From: Durusdinium trenchii
Lineage: Eukaryota > Sar > Dinophyceae > Suessiales > Symbiodiniaceae
Reading direction: 5' to 3'
Assembly: GCA_963970005.1 (NCBI GenBank)
Contig: CAXAMN010008557.1
Span: forward strand, 899,732 to 963,731
DNA: 64,000 nt
The position numbers and the translations under genes are program-made. The notes under the pieces are model-generated. The model saw only the letters and a list, made by a program, of their open reading frames with translations. It was not told the origin of the DNA and made no database searches. Below, piece by piece: positions 1-10,575 of this stretch. Position 1 is the stretch's first letter, and every line of letters begins with the position of its first letter.

Positions 1-959
1 GATCCCAAACACCCCTGGAGCCAGTGTTTCATCATAACACTCTTCCTGCTGCCCCCCGCCCCAAAACAAGTATGTGAGCAAGCAATGGTCTTGCCTTGCC
101 AGTTTGGAAAAAGTTGGAGTTTCATGAGGAACTTCCCTGAAATCACGGTGCCAAAAGCGATATCACTTTGCTCGCCTGGCCAGGAAAGTTCGCCTTGACT
201 GACTTGAATTCACCATGGGTGCATAATGATTCACGTGTTGTTCATGCGAGATGCCTAGTGTTAATGCATTACATACAGTAGTTATCTTGCAAGTTCGTTA
301 GCAGTACCAACCTCCCTTTCACGCTTGTTACATACCCATCCCGCCATACTATACCTGCTCCACATAGTTTCCGAAATGGAGTCTAATCCGTTGTGCTGGC
401 GAGGGGTGCGCAGGAAGTGACGTCGTGTGACGTCGTGTGCATGAGGGTGAGCCCCCCTCGTCGATTGAGCTACCAAGGATCTGGTCCAGCATTCCGGTTC
501 GGACGGATGGGCACTCCCTCAGGGCAGGAAATTGAGGTGAGCTGGGCTAGGAAACACAAGTAGGGAGGAGTAGAGAAGCCAAGAGTCGGCCTGCAACGGA
601 AGGCTTGCTTTATCACGAGGACTTATAGGACTTTCATCAGATGCTGGAAGCACCTTGCGGCCACAGAGTGGATGAGGTCGTGTACAATCTTTACTTTACT
701 TTTGAATTCAACAATGAGATTGGGCAGCCGGCTCCAGATAGGGATCGGCTGTCAGCTAGGTCTGCTGAGGCTGCCTTGGCTAGGCAGTTTCATGGTGTGT
801 TTCACTTTACCTTGCAAACAAGCAGCGGGATCATAAACAGCAAAAGGAAGGTGCCGCCGCAATGACGTAGACGTGGTTGGTGCCTTGGTAAAGGTGGCAT
901 ACAGGCATACACTGATTAATATCCATTCGCATTGGGCTTGGATCCTGGCCAGGTCTCCT

Positions 960-1500
960 GCCAAATTACACGGGCACGCAAGCAAGCCCAGGAAAACAAA
1001 TACATACATACAGACATACATTACATTACATTACATTACGGAACATACAGAACATACATAACATACATTACATACATAACATATCAAAACATATCATAAC
1101 ATATCATAACATTACATAACATTACATAACATTACATAACATTACATACATACATACATTACCATACCATACCATACCATACCATACATTACCAGACCAT
1201 ACCATACCATACAGTACCATTACATTACATTACCTACATCCATGCATGCATGCATGCATACAATTACGTTACATTGCAATTCATTACATTGCCTTACATA
1301 CCATTAGTACTTACATGGACACACATGCATACATACATGACATGGCATGACATTACATTAATAATTACATACAATTACAGTACATTATGCTACATAGCAT
1401 TACATTACATAATTACAATATTACGTTACATGACATTGCATTATTTACATTACATGACATTCCATTACATTACATTACATTACATACGCAACTACAAGCG
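960..1500. repeat. ACATAC/ATTAC simple-repeat block
   Basis: About 540 bp built from slipping variants of ACATAC, ATTAC and CATAC units, with a short GCAT run near 1243-1258. Reading frames through it are low-complexity Tyr/Thr/His/Leu strings caused by the repeat, not coding sequence. It lies just 3' (minus-strand sense) of the exon at 1590-1773. Confidence 0.9.
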
Positions 1501-1589
1501 AACACCCACGGCTGTACATATCAGGGGCCAGGGCCTGTACTTTCGGTACGCACTTTGGGTATGTGCTCGCATTCCAAGAGAAATAAGGG

Positions 1590-1773
1590 TGACAGTTGCA
1601 TACACTGTATTGCCTTTAGAGTTGCAATGGATGGTCCAGTAGCCAAAGGGTCCTTGTACTTTGCTCGTCGGCTCCCCTGGCAGTCTCAAGACCTTGTTGC
1701 GTGAGATCTCTGCGAGGCAAGCGTCCACCTCCATTGACGGAAATGGAGCACATGGGAGCATGTCAACTTGCAA
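1590..1773 (-). CDS. exon of an unidentified gene
   Basis: The minus strand is open here with balanced composition. Readable pieces are EVDACLAEISRNKVLRLPG and GPFGYWTIHCNSKGNTVYA. The other frames are broken or low complexity. No domain recognised. The boundary toward 1590 is uncertain because the frame stays open into the simple-repeat block. Confidence 0.5.
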
Positions 1774-2084
1774 CGACCGTTATTGCACAATCGCAAAAAA
1801 CAAAGCGAAACTCATGTGACTTCTCAGAATCTTCCTGGCTGTGCCTGCTCTGAAATGCGGTCAAGGCGAGCTTCAATTCGATGAGAAATCTCCGTCACGT
1901 GCCAACCCTGTGGATGCAAATCCCGCACTGAGCCTCAAGGCGAAAAAGGGGCTCTCCTACACTGTCTACGTCAGCGGCCTGGCAATGTGATTCTGATGAG
2001 TGGACAAAACTCCTTCAACTAAAAGTGCTGTACAACCTAATAAGCAAACTTTAGTTTGTGCTTTTTTGGAAATAGGGGGTAGGC

Positions 2085-2240
2085 CGAGGTAGTAGCTAGG
2101 GAGTCGCTAGTAGAAGCTAGGTAGCTAGTAGAAGCAAACGGTAGCTATATAGTAGCTAACAAGTAGCTACGAGCATGGAAGCAGGATAGCTCACGCTTGC
2201 ACTAATGACTTGGTTTCTAGATTTTCTAAGGGAAACTTAA
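2085..2240. repeat. TAGCTAG-rich dispersed repeat, copy 1
   Basis: A run of GTAGCTAG/CTAGTAGAAG variants is followed by GCAGGATAGCTCAC, then TTGGTTTCTAGATTTT and GGGAAACTT. The same ordered blocks recur at 16045-16175, so this is a dispersed repeat and not just a microsatellite. Confidence 0.7.
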
Positions 2241-3159
2241 CATTCCGCCCCGATGAGTGAGTCTCCCGCCTGAGGGAGGGGAGGGTGGTTGCGGTGAGAG
2301 TGTTCTCCTGAGCTCATCCGGAAAACACATGCAAGCACCCAAATCAGGCAGTCACACATTGTCACTCGGTGAAAGGTGGAAGGTGCTGCATCCAATTCTG
2401 AAAGTTTTCCAAGTGACAGGTTGTTGCATATTGAAGCTCTATGTTCGTAACATGCTATGATATCTTGAGTGCTGCAGTTGCAGGGTGGGAGAAGTGTGGG
2501 CGTCAACATCGGGAGGATATCTTCAGAATAGCACAAGTTTCTGCAGATTTATCGAGGTCTGTGAGCGAGACTTTCATGAAAGGATTCTGCCCAAGGTTGT
2601 CAGGTCATGGCAGGCCCAGACTTCCCAGGCCCTCTGTGCAAAAAGAGGCTTCAAAAGAAAGTCTCCCGAGACTCGTGCAGCAAAGTTTGATGCAGGGCCC
2701 CCGTTTGGGAGTCTCCCACAGGGCCGGATACATTTCGCTCACGGTTTAACCGCCGATTGAAAGCTCTCATAAGCACTCTGTCTTTGCATTGGAGTCCTTG
2801 TCCATGCTTTAAAGAAGCGCTTTCGAACCAGATCAAGCCAGGCGGGTTTAGCTGTCCTTAGGATTCCTTAATGTAAGGAAATGGTGCTGTCCTTTTCAGA
2901 GCGTGTAATCATTAATGATTATATATTTAATGTAAATTAATGAAATCTTTGATGTCCCCACATGGCAAGCATAATGAAGCTCAATTACTCTCAATTGTAT
3001 TATTTCCGTGGCTGAGCAAAGCTGCTCAACTGTGGTCTTCCCATACCCCACCCTTTATGTTTATCAAGTGCCAGCACTTTCACCTGGGACCGATGACCTA
3101 TGGCTATGACCTACCAATTTTCACGTCATCCGCACATGCGCGGAATAACTTGCTTGCAG

Positions 3160-3440
3160 GCTGCGAAGATGGTGACCGGTTTCTGCCCTTCTCAGCCTTC
3201 TCAGCCTTCTCAGCCTTCGTCTGATCCAGATCGGAGCTTTCATCGAGAGATTGCACACGCCACGGCCTGGAAACGGTTTTCTTGCATGAATCAGGCCAAC
3301 GAACATCCCAGATCCCAACATGCACGTCCGGTGAGCAGAAAACTGGGGATGGGGCATTGTGCCGGACGTGCGCAGTGAGTTCTTCAAGATTCTTCAAGTA
3401 ACCAATGCTGTTGTGAGTTGCTTGCGTGACGGCCACAGGC
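3160..3440 (-). CDS. exon of an unidentified gene, charged C-terminal part
   Basis: Minus-strand open frame with coding character: NLEELTAHVRHNAPSPVF and DVHVGIWDVRWPD, followed by an acidic/Lys run with AEK repeated three times. The AEK repeats are written as CTTCTCAGC repeats on the plus strand near 3187-3220. Probably the same gene as the exon at 3540-3738. No domain recognised. Confidence 0.5.
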
Positions 3441-3539
3441 ACGTCGCGTGGTTGTGCTTGGCCTGCTGTAGAGGTTGTGAAGCTACCTGACCCCTTTGGA
3501 CTGAGGTGCTTGGTCTGCTTTGCACATACGTTGGCATCT

Positions 3540-3738
3540 TGAGCCTTTCAAGCTGTTTTATCACCAGTCCGTGAAGCAGTGAACCAACATCAAGCACAGC
3601 CATCACAAATGGCAAACAAGCAAAGTCTCTGTGGAGCAAACAGATGTCGATTCGGACCGCTCTGCCCCTGCGGAAAAACATTGCAATGGTCTTTAGACAC
3701 TCCTCATTGGCTGTGCCTTTTCCGATCTCATACGCCAT
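3540..3738 (-). CDS. exon of an unidentified gene
   Basis: Open minus-strand frame reading GKGTANEECLKTIAMFFRRG, then a hydrophobic part with CLPFVMAVLDVGSLLHGL. Composition is coding-like and the alternative frames are less so. The upstream neighbour in transcription order is the exon at 4525-4716. Function not recognised. Confidence 0.5.
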
Positions 3739-4524
3739 TCATGTCACCATTGTCTCAATCTCAACTTAGTTCTGTTTGGCAATGCAATATAACACCACGA
3801 CTTGAAACTTGACAAAGGCCTCTACAGTCTGCTAGCCCACGCCTGGATCTACTGAAAGCTCCTCAACCTAAGGCCGTAGGCCACATTTGCATCATGTCAA
3901 TCTTCTAAGCTGCTCTGAGTCAGAAAGCCGCTCCAGCAAAGATCTCCTTGATAACCATCAGCCTAAGTCAGCCCCAATGTCACTCATTGTCCTGAGGTAT
4001 TCCCATCCATTCTTGTGGGCAAAAATACTCACACTATGCACATTGAGGATATGCGCACCGACTTTTTACCACTGCCGCCCGCAACTCCAAACAAATTACA
4101 GTAAACATTTATCAACTGTGACATTCAAACGAGTCAAGCCTAGTGGTTTTCTGCCACTTTCAGAAAGTGTTCTTGGGTCAGGATGTTTTAGAAAACACGT
4201 GATTGAAATGAAAAAATCGTGCGTCACAAGCCATTTTGAGGCAGAAGTGCCTAGCAAGAAAAAAATCGTCAAACAGCAGGCAACTACAGTAAATGTGAAC
4301 AATCTGCCTTAGGTAGAATAAAATGCCTCGTGCCCTTCAAGGTTAATTGATTGGAAAATTTGGAAGAATTTGAGGTGCTTCACACTTCAATTTCCCGGTG
4401 GCCTGTGTCCTACCCTGAGTAGGATGAAGGGCCCACCTGGCAAGCATTGACATAGGCTGAAAAGCGGCAAAGTCACAGACTGTTGCCCAAAGTGCACGTG
4501 TTTGCTGCCAAGTCGGCCAGTGAT

Positions 4525-4716
4525 TCAGGTCCCTGCCTTGGGGTAGTCGCCGTCTTTGCTGGTCTTGAATGCCAACTTTGAGGCCTGCAAAACACCAAGC
4601 ACTGAAACCAGCTGGAACCTTGCTGCGTCTTGCCACAGCGAAAAACACAGACCGGCCGTGATGAGCTGGGCCATCCAAGGCTCTGATTCCTTCCTGGAAC
4701 CATGTTGAAGCAACAC
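4525..4716 (-). CDS. exon of an unidentified gene
   Basis: The minus-strand frame contains EPWMAQLITAGLCFSLWQD, then FQLVSVLGVLQASKLAF and ends near DGDYPKAGT. A second frame over the same bases is also open, so the frame choice rests on composition only. Confidence 0.45.
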   Translation of the reverse strand: MLLQHGSRKESEPWMAQLITAGLCFSLWQDAARFQLVSVLGVLQASKLAFKTSKDGDYPKAGT

Positions 4717-5194
4717 AATTCAGCACATTCCATGCGTACCTTATATGTTAATATGTATTCAGCCCTATGCAAATATTTATATGCAAAGATAAGACTGCAC
4801 CGCTTTCAATGTCAAAGGCAACTGACTAGTGATTCCACTCATGGATTTGGACACGACTGAAGACCCCCCAACCAGGCGTACACGATATATGATATGTGCA
4901 TATATATATATAAGCGGAAACGGATACTTCCTCATGCCCGTGTCCACAACCAGCCCACTGGACAGCACTCTGTCACCGGATCTTGATCCGCCTGACTGGC
5001 GTTGTTCTTTGAGCGTTCCGCTTGTTGGCGATAACATGAGCTCAAATTTGTGCTTTTGATTGCCGATCGGTCTGCCCACTTGTCACTTGTCCTGAAGCCT
5101 CCCTTCTGCTCGACAGTGGGGCGCCGGCCAATATGCGCAGCAAAAAAGAGATCAGGCACGAATCACACAGCCTGGCCATATCCTTTCATATACT

Positions 5195-5350
5195 ACTCCC
5201 ACGGCCCAGCACCGCCCAGCACTCCTGGAAACCATCGCAGCAAGTTGGGCTCGAAGAGCACCAGATCGCTGGAGAAAGTTTTCGAGCCATGCATCCTGGC
5301 TGTGGCGTTGGTTGCCATGATCGAATTTCACTGTTAAAACTTCTTCCATG
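5195..5350 (-). CDS. exon of an unidentified gene
   Basis: Minus strand reads EVLTVKFDHGNQRHSQDAWL then ENFLQRSGALRAQLAAMV. A second open frame overlaps. Helical, charged, no recognised motif. Confidence 0.4.
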
Positions 5351-5645
5351 GAAAGCCATATTGCGGAGCATGCACAAGCCAACCAAAAGCTGCGCCTTCT
5401 TTTCTTTGAGCTGGGCCTCTCACAGCCAGCACTTACAGTAATGCCATCACTTGTTGCCATGTGCGACCAAGTGCTGTGGTCCAACTCCCAACTGTCCTGG
5501 CCTTAATTGCCTTCTCATCCTTTGCTATTGCTGCATCAAGCTTCATCATTGCTTCCACACTGCAGCCCTTGGGGAGGAAGATCGAATGATTCAAATGATT
5601 CATTCACAGGGGTTGGACTTTAAGGATTCTGCGAGGTCGGTATTT

Positions 5646-5757
5646 TTAGTGTTTGCCTTTCGGGGGACTTGGCCACCCTGCATCCTCCAAGCAGCTTTCG
5701 ATTGCAGTGATGCAGCCCTCATCACACTCAAGGACCTTGAGGCAAACAAAGGCATGA
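5646..5757 (-). CDS. exon of an unidentified gene, Cys/acidic segment
   Basis: Minus strand reads AFVCLKVLECDEGCITAIES then CLEDAGWPSPPKG, followed by an in-frame TAA at 5648-5646. This may be a real C-terminus or lie just inside an intron. It sits next to the Ala/Lys/Pro-rich exon at 5790-5996. Confidence 0.45.
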
Positions 5758-5789
5758 AGCCTTGACGGCCAATCCGCCAACTAGTTTCG

Positions 5790-5996
5790 TCTTTGATTTG
5801 AGCCGCCAACTGGCACATCCCAAGTGCTTTCTTTGGAGCTGCTGCTTCCTTTGGCCGGCTTCTTGGCTGAGGCCTTGGTTGGCGCCTTGGTCGGTGCCTT
5901 TGCTGGCGCCTTGGCTGGAGCCTTGGCTGGAGGCTTGACTGGTGCTGGTGCCTTGCTTGCCTCAGCTGTTGCCTCAGCTGCCTCTACCTGTTCCAC
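5790..5996 (-). CDS. Ala/Lys/Pro-rich low-complexity exon
   Basis: Minus-strand frame: an Ala/Glu-rich start followed by about six PAKA/PTKA repeats and a Ser-rich stretch. It resembles the disordered basic linkers found in many eukaryotic proteins. On the DNA it is a short GGCGCCTTGG-type repeat. Confidence 0.45.
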
Positions 5997-6309
5997 GGCT
6001 CAAGCTGCACCTGCTTCCAAAGCGGAACTGTTCCAGCCTCTGGACCCTTGGCTGTGCCCCCCAAGAGGAAGTCGCGCAAATCCTCGAGAAGTGCAAGCAA
6101 GAAGCATCCAATCAAATCAGCTCATGCAATCCATAACGGGTACGCGGCAAGTGTGCAAATACTCAAATGCATATAGTCCTGGCTTTTGTCAACGTTTAGC
6201 TTGCCCGAGGCACCTTGCACCATCTCTTGTGCGCATTCTCCGCCATCAAGGTTCAGGTCTTTTGATAGTGAGCACAATTCCTTGCCGTGCCTCGAGGAAG
6301 CTTGCTCAG

Positions 6310-6494
6310 CGCCCGTCCTGGCAGCTTGTACTGCTTGAGCTACAAACGCCCCCTAAAAAGTTCTTCTCCTCGATGTGAAGGAAGTTGGACAAAGCTGCCT
6401 TTGTCAATGGTTGCTCTAGCAACATCGCTTTGTGCCTTTCTTTTGATAAGCCATTGATGTACCATTTAATGTCATCAAGGGTTATTCCCAGCAT
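6310..6494 (-). CDS. exon of an unidentified gene
   Basis: Minus strand reads LDDIKWYINGLSKERHKAML, then EQPLTKAALSNFLHIEEKNF. It is strongly amphipathic and unlikely as a chance frame. An ATG stands at 6494, but an acceptor further upstream is equally possible. No domain recognised. Confidence 0.5.
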
Positions 6495-7059
6495 GGCCCA
6501 GCTAGACTATGATATACTGATATACTGAATGCATTGGCTTGGGCCCACTGCAGCCCTGTGGCCCCCTGCTGTGAAGATAGCAAGCCACGAGCATCACGAA
6601 GCCCAAACAGAACCTGAGTGCTGCAGAAATATTCAGACTATATATATATATATATTTTTGTGGAACGCTTTAGAACTATATATGCTTCCCAGGAGCAGGT
6701 TTTTGCTACCAGGACGTCCAAGAGCCATGGGGCCTCAGCAGTGTGCTCGAAAGGAGCACACCGAAGTTAAACACCTAGCAACATTCGATGGGGTTTCATA
6801 CTCTTGTGCTACACGAAGGAGCAGCCTGCTCGGGAAGCTCACACCAACTACCCTTCTTTTTGAGGCAAAGGACTGCGGGAGTTCACATGCAAAATGTGTT
6901 GTCAGTCGCTGGCTACAAATGCTGCATAGGGCCTCCAACAGCCAAACGCTACGTGCCGAGCTCGTTCTCCTGCCGATCCGGCAGGCCTGCCACAGAGCTG
7001 TCCCCTGGACAGAAGCGTGGTGGCACCTTGCACCAGTTTGGTCAAAAGCGGCGTTGGTC

Positions 7060-7160
7060 TTGTTACTAGTAGTAAGAATGCTCCTAGTAGCGATGCCAGG
7101 AGCCCCTAGTAGCGTCCTTGCTCTTAGTAAGGCCAGGAGCCCCTAGTAACCCTAGTAGCT
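7060..7160. repeat. CTAGTAG dispersed repeat
   Basis: Alternating CTAGTAGTAA, GCTCCTAGTAGC and CCAGGAGCCCCTAGTA units. The same vocabulary recurs at 10262-10380, 32985-33150, 43085-43180 and 56715-56770. Confidence 0.75.
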
Positions 7161-7309
7161 TCTTGTTAATGCAAAACATCGGGCATCTTCACCTGGAAAG
7201 GCGGTGGTTCCCAGCTGGATCGAGGTGCCTGAACCAAGACCGGGGCACATCAGCGGCGACGGAAGCGGCCTACTGACCGCTTGCAGCGCTTGGTTGTGGC
7301 AGGTCAGCC

Positions 7310-7471
7310 TTAACCAGCTGAGCTTGTGGCCTTTTTTGCCTTTGAATCTTGTCCTTGTCCTTTTGAGTCCTTTTTGTTCTTGTCATTCTTCTCCGTCTTC
7401 TCCTTTTGCTTCGAATCTTGCTTTGCCTCGCTCCCAAGCAAATACATTGCGGAGTTTGGTCCTACACTGTC
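7310..7471 (-). CDS. terminal exon with Lys-rich tail
   Basis: After an acceptor AG at 7473-7472 (a second AG lies at 7463-7462), the minus strand reads DSVGPNSAMYLLGSEAKQ. A hydrophilic tail of Lys/Asp/Gln/Ser follows, containing KEKTEKNDKNKKDSKG and ending SSAG with TAA at 7312-7310. This marks the 3' end of a gene coming from higher coordinates, perhaps including the exon at 8395-8620. Product unknown. Confidence 0.5.
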   Translation of the reverse strand, partial: DSVGPNSAMYLLGSEAKQDSKQKEKTEKNDKNKKDSKGQGQDSKAKKATSSAG

Positions 7472-8394
7472 CTACACTTCTCCTGGCTGCGGGTTTGCAT
7501 TACGTCCATTTCAATTCGTTCATGTTCCTTCTCAGGGCACCGACATCGGGAGCATCATCCACTTCCATCCGTTACGGACTTGGTTCTGACCTCAGCATTT
7601 GGGTCATCAATTCACAACACACGGTGGTCATCTGGGCTCGTGGCCATGGCACCCACCCGTATCTCCATGAATCGTCACTGCATGTCACTAGATCTCCCAC
7701 TGTTTCCGGTCACTGCACTTGTGCCCTGCAGTCCTAGTCTGTCTGGGTCTCAGCTATGGCCTCACTTCAGTAGGATTGTGGTCTGTGAGTCTGGATGTGC
7801 AAGCGTGCTTCCCTCCACACTTGATTAACTTTCCCATCTACGGTAATCATACCTCTAAGCCGAAATCCGGCTGCAAGATTAGACTCGACCCCAAGATAGG
7901 TGGAAACAAGAATGAATCCATAAAGGCAAGGAGCTAGGAGAGGCTCAATCCTAAGCAGTGATTGCCGCTGCATAAGCAAGAGTGGTGCCAACAAGATTGG
8001 CTTGGTGAGCATGAATCAACAAAGCACCGGAAAAAGATCAGCTGACAAACAATGCCAAACTTTAGCATCGGCTTGACCTTCCAATGAACTCTCAGCCTAC
8101 AAGCCACCGTTTTCGGTGAGGGTGCAAACGTAGCCTGGCCGTGCCATCCCTCACAAACTCTCGCTTACAAGCGTGTTGAGTCCTCGACTTGGTTCACTCT
8201 TCGACCATGCTTGATGTATGCCAGGGCTGGCGCAGCCGATTATTGTGCAACATTGTGCATTTATAGCTTCCAACAAGCTGCTGGCCGGTGGCCTCATTGA
8301 AAGCATGTTGTGTGCATGACGACGGCCCGCAAGAAGTACTGTACAAAGCCACTGATCTACGTGGAATGCTCACTCTCTGTCTCTTCAGTCTCTG

Positions 8395-8620
8395 CAATTG
8401 GGGCACAGTGAGATCCTCAAGGGTTTCATCGCCCTATGGCCACCATGCGGCGATACAAAAATTTGTCTCGCATTGCTTGGCGGCAGTCCTGAGATGACCG
8501 AAGAAGTGCCCCATAGCTTTGCCCCATCCTCCTTCAGGAGGCCAAGTGCATCTGTCACCTTGGTTCGCTGGTTGGCATGGAAGTCACGCCAACATTCCAA
8601 ATCCACATGGAATCTTGCAG
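8395..8620 (-). CDS. exon of an unidentified gene
   Basis: Minus strand reads CWRDFHANQRTKVTDALGLL, then DGAKLWGTSSVISGLPPS and QIFVSPHGGHRAMKPLR. A long clean coding-like stretch. No family recognised. Confidence 0.55.
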
Positions 8621-10261
8621 GTCTGTGTCGGGTGCTGCTTCACTCACGCAATTGCAACTGAAAGGCTCTTCGAGAAGATTCTCGGATTTTCTTCTTATTT
8701 TCGTCTTCATCCTGAGGCGCTACACATGATTGGTTTTCCAGATTGCTGCTTTAAGCTGTATTCACTCAAAGTTAGGGCGCCGCGTATCGTTTTACGTCGT
8801 TTTACAACATTTGGTAGAATGAACATTGTATGTGTCGCTTTGCAGGCTTTACATGCTTCGCACTCTAGCCACCAACAATGAATCTGAATGTCACGGGCCG
8901 GAACAATCAAAATGCAAACACAAACGCACAAACAACAACACACAGGAACCTCTATTCGTGGTCACTCATGATCTGAGAGCATTCCTTGCAAACACTGGAA
9001 GTGTGACGAGCTCTGTGAAGTGAGGAAGGACAACAGCAGCGTTGGCAGAGGAGGGCTTCAGGAAGTGCAACATTGCTGGCATCTGCTTCTTTCCTGACCT
9101 GATCTCTTTCACCAGAAGACGCTAGCCTGCCTGCACCTTGGCAGATTTTCCCATGGGGCACTGTGTAGGGAGCTTCCCTTTTGCATTCTCTCGCGCGTCG
9201 TCGGGGTATCGATTTACGATGTTGATCATTTGTTACTATTTGTATGTTTTATGGTGTTCTATGACGTCAAAGCGAAAACAGCCCTTTTCCAAACCAAGAC
9301 AGGCGAACTAAGGCGTGTACCATGTACTTTGTTCAGTGGTGGAACCTAGGCTTTCCTCATAGGCTGGGGCCAGCCCATGGGCCAAGAGCCAGGACACAGC
9401 CCTCCAAACACAAGCAATCACAATCCCTAATTGCGTGAGAATGCCTGTGACACTTGCAAGAGCAAACCAGTTCATGAGGTGACGCCCTTCAGACCCTTGA
9501 GCACACATGCTGAGAAGAGTTGCTGCAGCAGGAGGACATACCAAATGAACTCAAAAAACTAAAGGAAATAATGCATTTAACAATTGTGGTATCGTTTTTT
9601 GGACGTCCTGTATCGTTTTCCAAGGAAAGCTCGAAATCACACTCTTGGATAAAACACCCTTTGACAACTTGACAACGACTCACATGTGCTTTGGAATTGT
9701 GTTGTCACTTCCATGTCCTTCTATCACGCTCCTCTGTCACCAGGTCACATGTTTCACATGGCAAAGCAAAGCACGTTATTCATTGCGATAGTTCGATTAA
9801 GGCCACCTCCAGGTTCTCATCAGGGAAAATGTGCCGCAGGAACCTTTGCCGAAGCTGAGCATGTGTGGTCCACGAGGATGGGAGAAAAGCCGGTTTACAA
9901 CCGCGGCGTTGACTGAGGTCGCCAGAATATCAAACCACTAGCGGTTTGAGCAACATGCAGCGAAGCTGCCGCCTATGACCAGTGATGGCGTCGCGACATA
10001 GCCACCCAAAGCCAACACAAGGCCCAAACAAAGCAGAGAAGTCACAAGGCATAGCTGGCTCAAACCCGATTTTGTGCAAAAAAATACTTTTCTGAATGCC
10101 TCAATGTGAAAGTAACTACCAACATGGTGGTCAGTCAAAACCTTTATATATAATACTTTATATCAATCTGTAAGGTGGATGAACAGCAACCACTGCAAAA
10201 CCCTTGTCCCCCACTGTTGCAACGCTCAAAGGGAAACATGTGACCCGATGGGTGACGTGGC

Positions 10262-10385
10262 ACTTGTTACTAGTAGTAACAAAAAGCTAGTAGTAACAAA
10301 AAAAAGCTAATAGCTTCTTTGTTACTACTAGTAAGGCACCTGTTACTACTAGCGTGGCACTTGTTACTACTAGCGTATTATACAG
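10262..10385. repeat. CTAGTAGTAAC dispersed repeat
   Basis: Repeated TTGTTACTAGTAGTAAC / GTTACTACTAGCGTGGCAC units with internal short palindromes (ACTAGT). It lies immediately 3' of the EF-hand exons of the K+ channel gene. Confidence 0.75.
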
Positions 10386-10499
10386 TTTGATACTCTTCAG
10401 TTGCTACGTCGTGTTCCACCCCCAGATGTCCACTCGTCCATTGATAATCACATAAGAAACCATCAAAGCCTGCTACAAAAAGTTCTAAACATGATTTGC

Positions 10500-10575
10500 C
10501 CATCTCCCAGGCCCGAGATACTCAAAGTAATCGATAGTCCCATTCCCATTGTCATCAAACCTGAGGTGCGCAGCA
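10500..10575 (-). CDS. EF-hand exon 2
   Basis: Minus strand reads LRFDDNGNGTIDYFEYLGPG. The loop D-D-N-G-N-G-T-I-D-Y-F-E lies at 10521-10556 with canonical Ca2+ ligands. It pairs with the loop at 11008-11043. Confidence 0.85.

Noticed and set aside
1250-1704. Tyr/Thr/His/Leu-rich plus-strand frames
   Set aside because: Produced by the ACATAC/ATTAC repeat.
6740-6800. CCGAAGTTAAACACC resembling a 5S rRNA segment
   Set aside because: Only about 15 bases match. The rest of a 120-nt 5S structure is absent.
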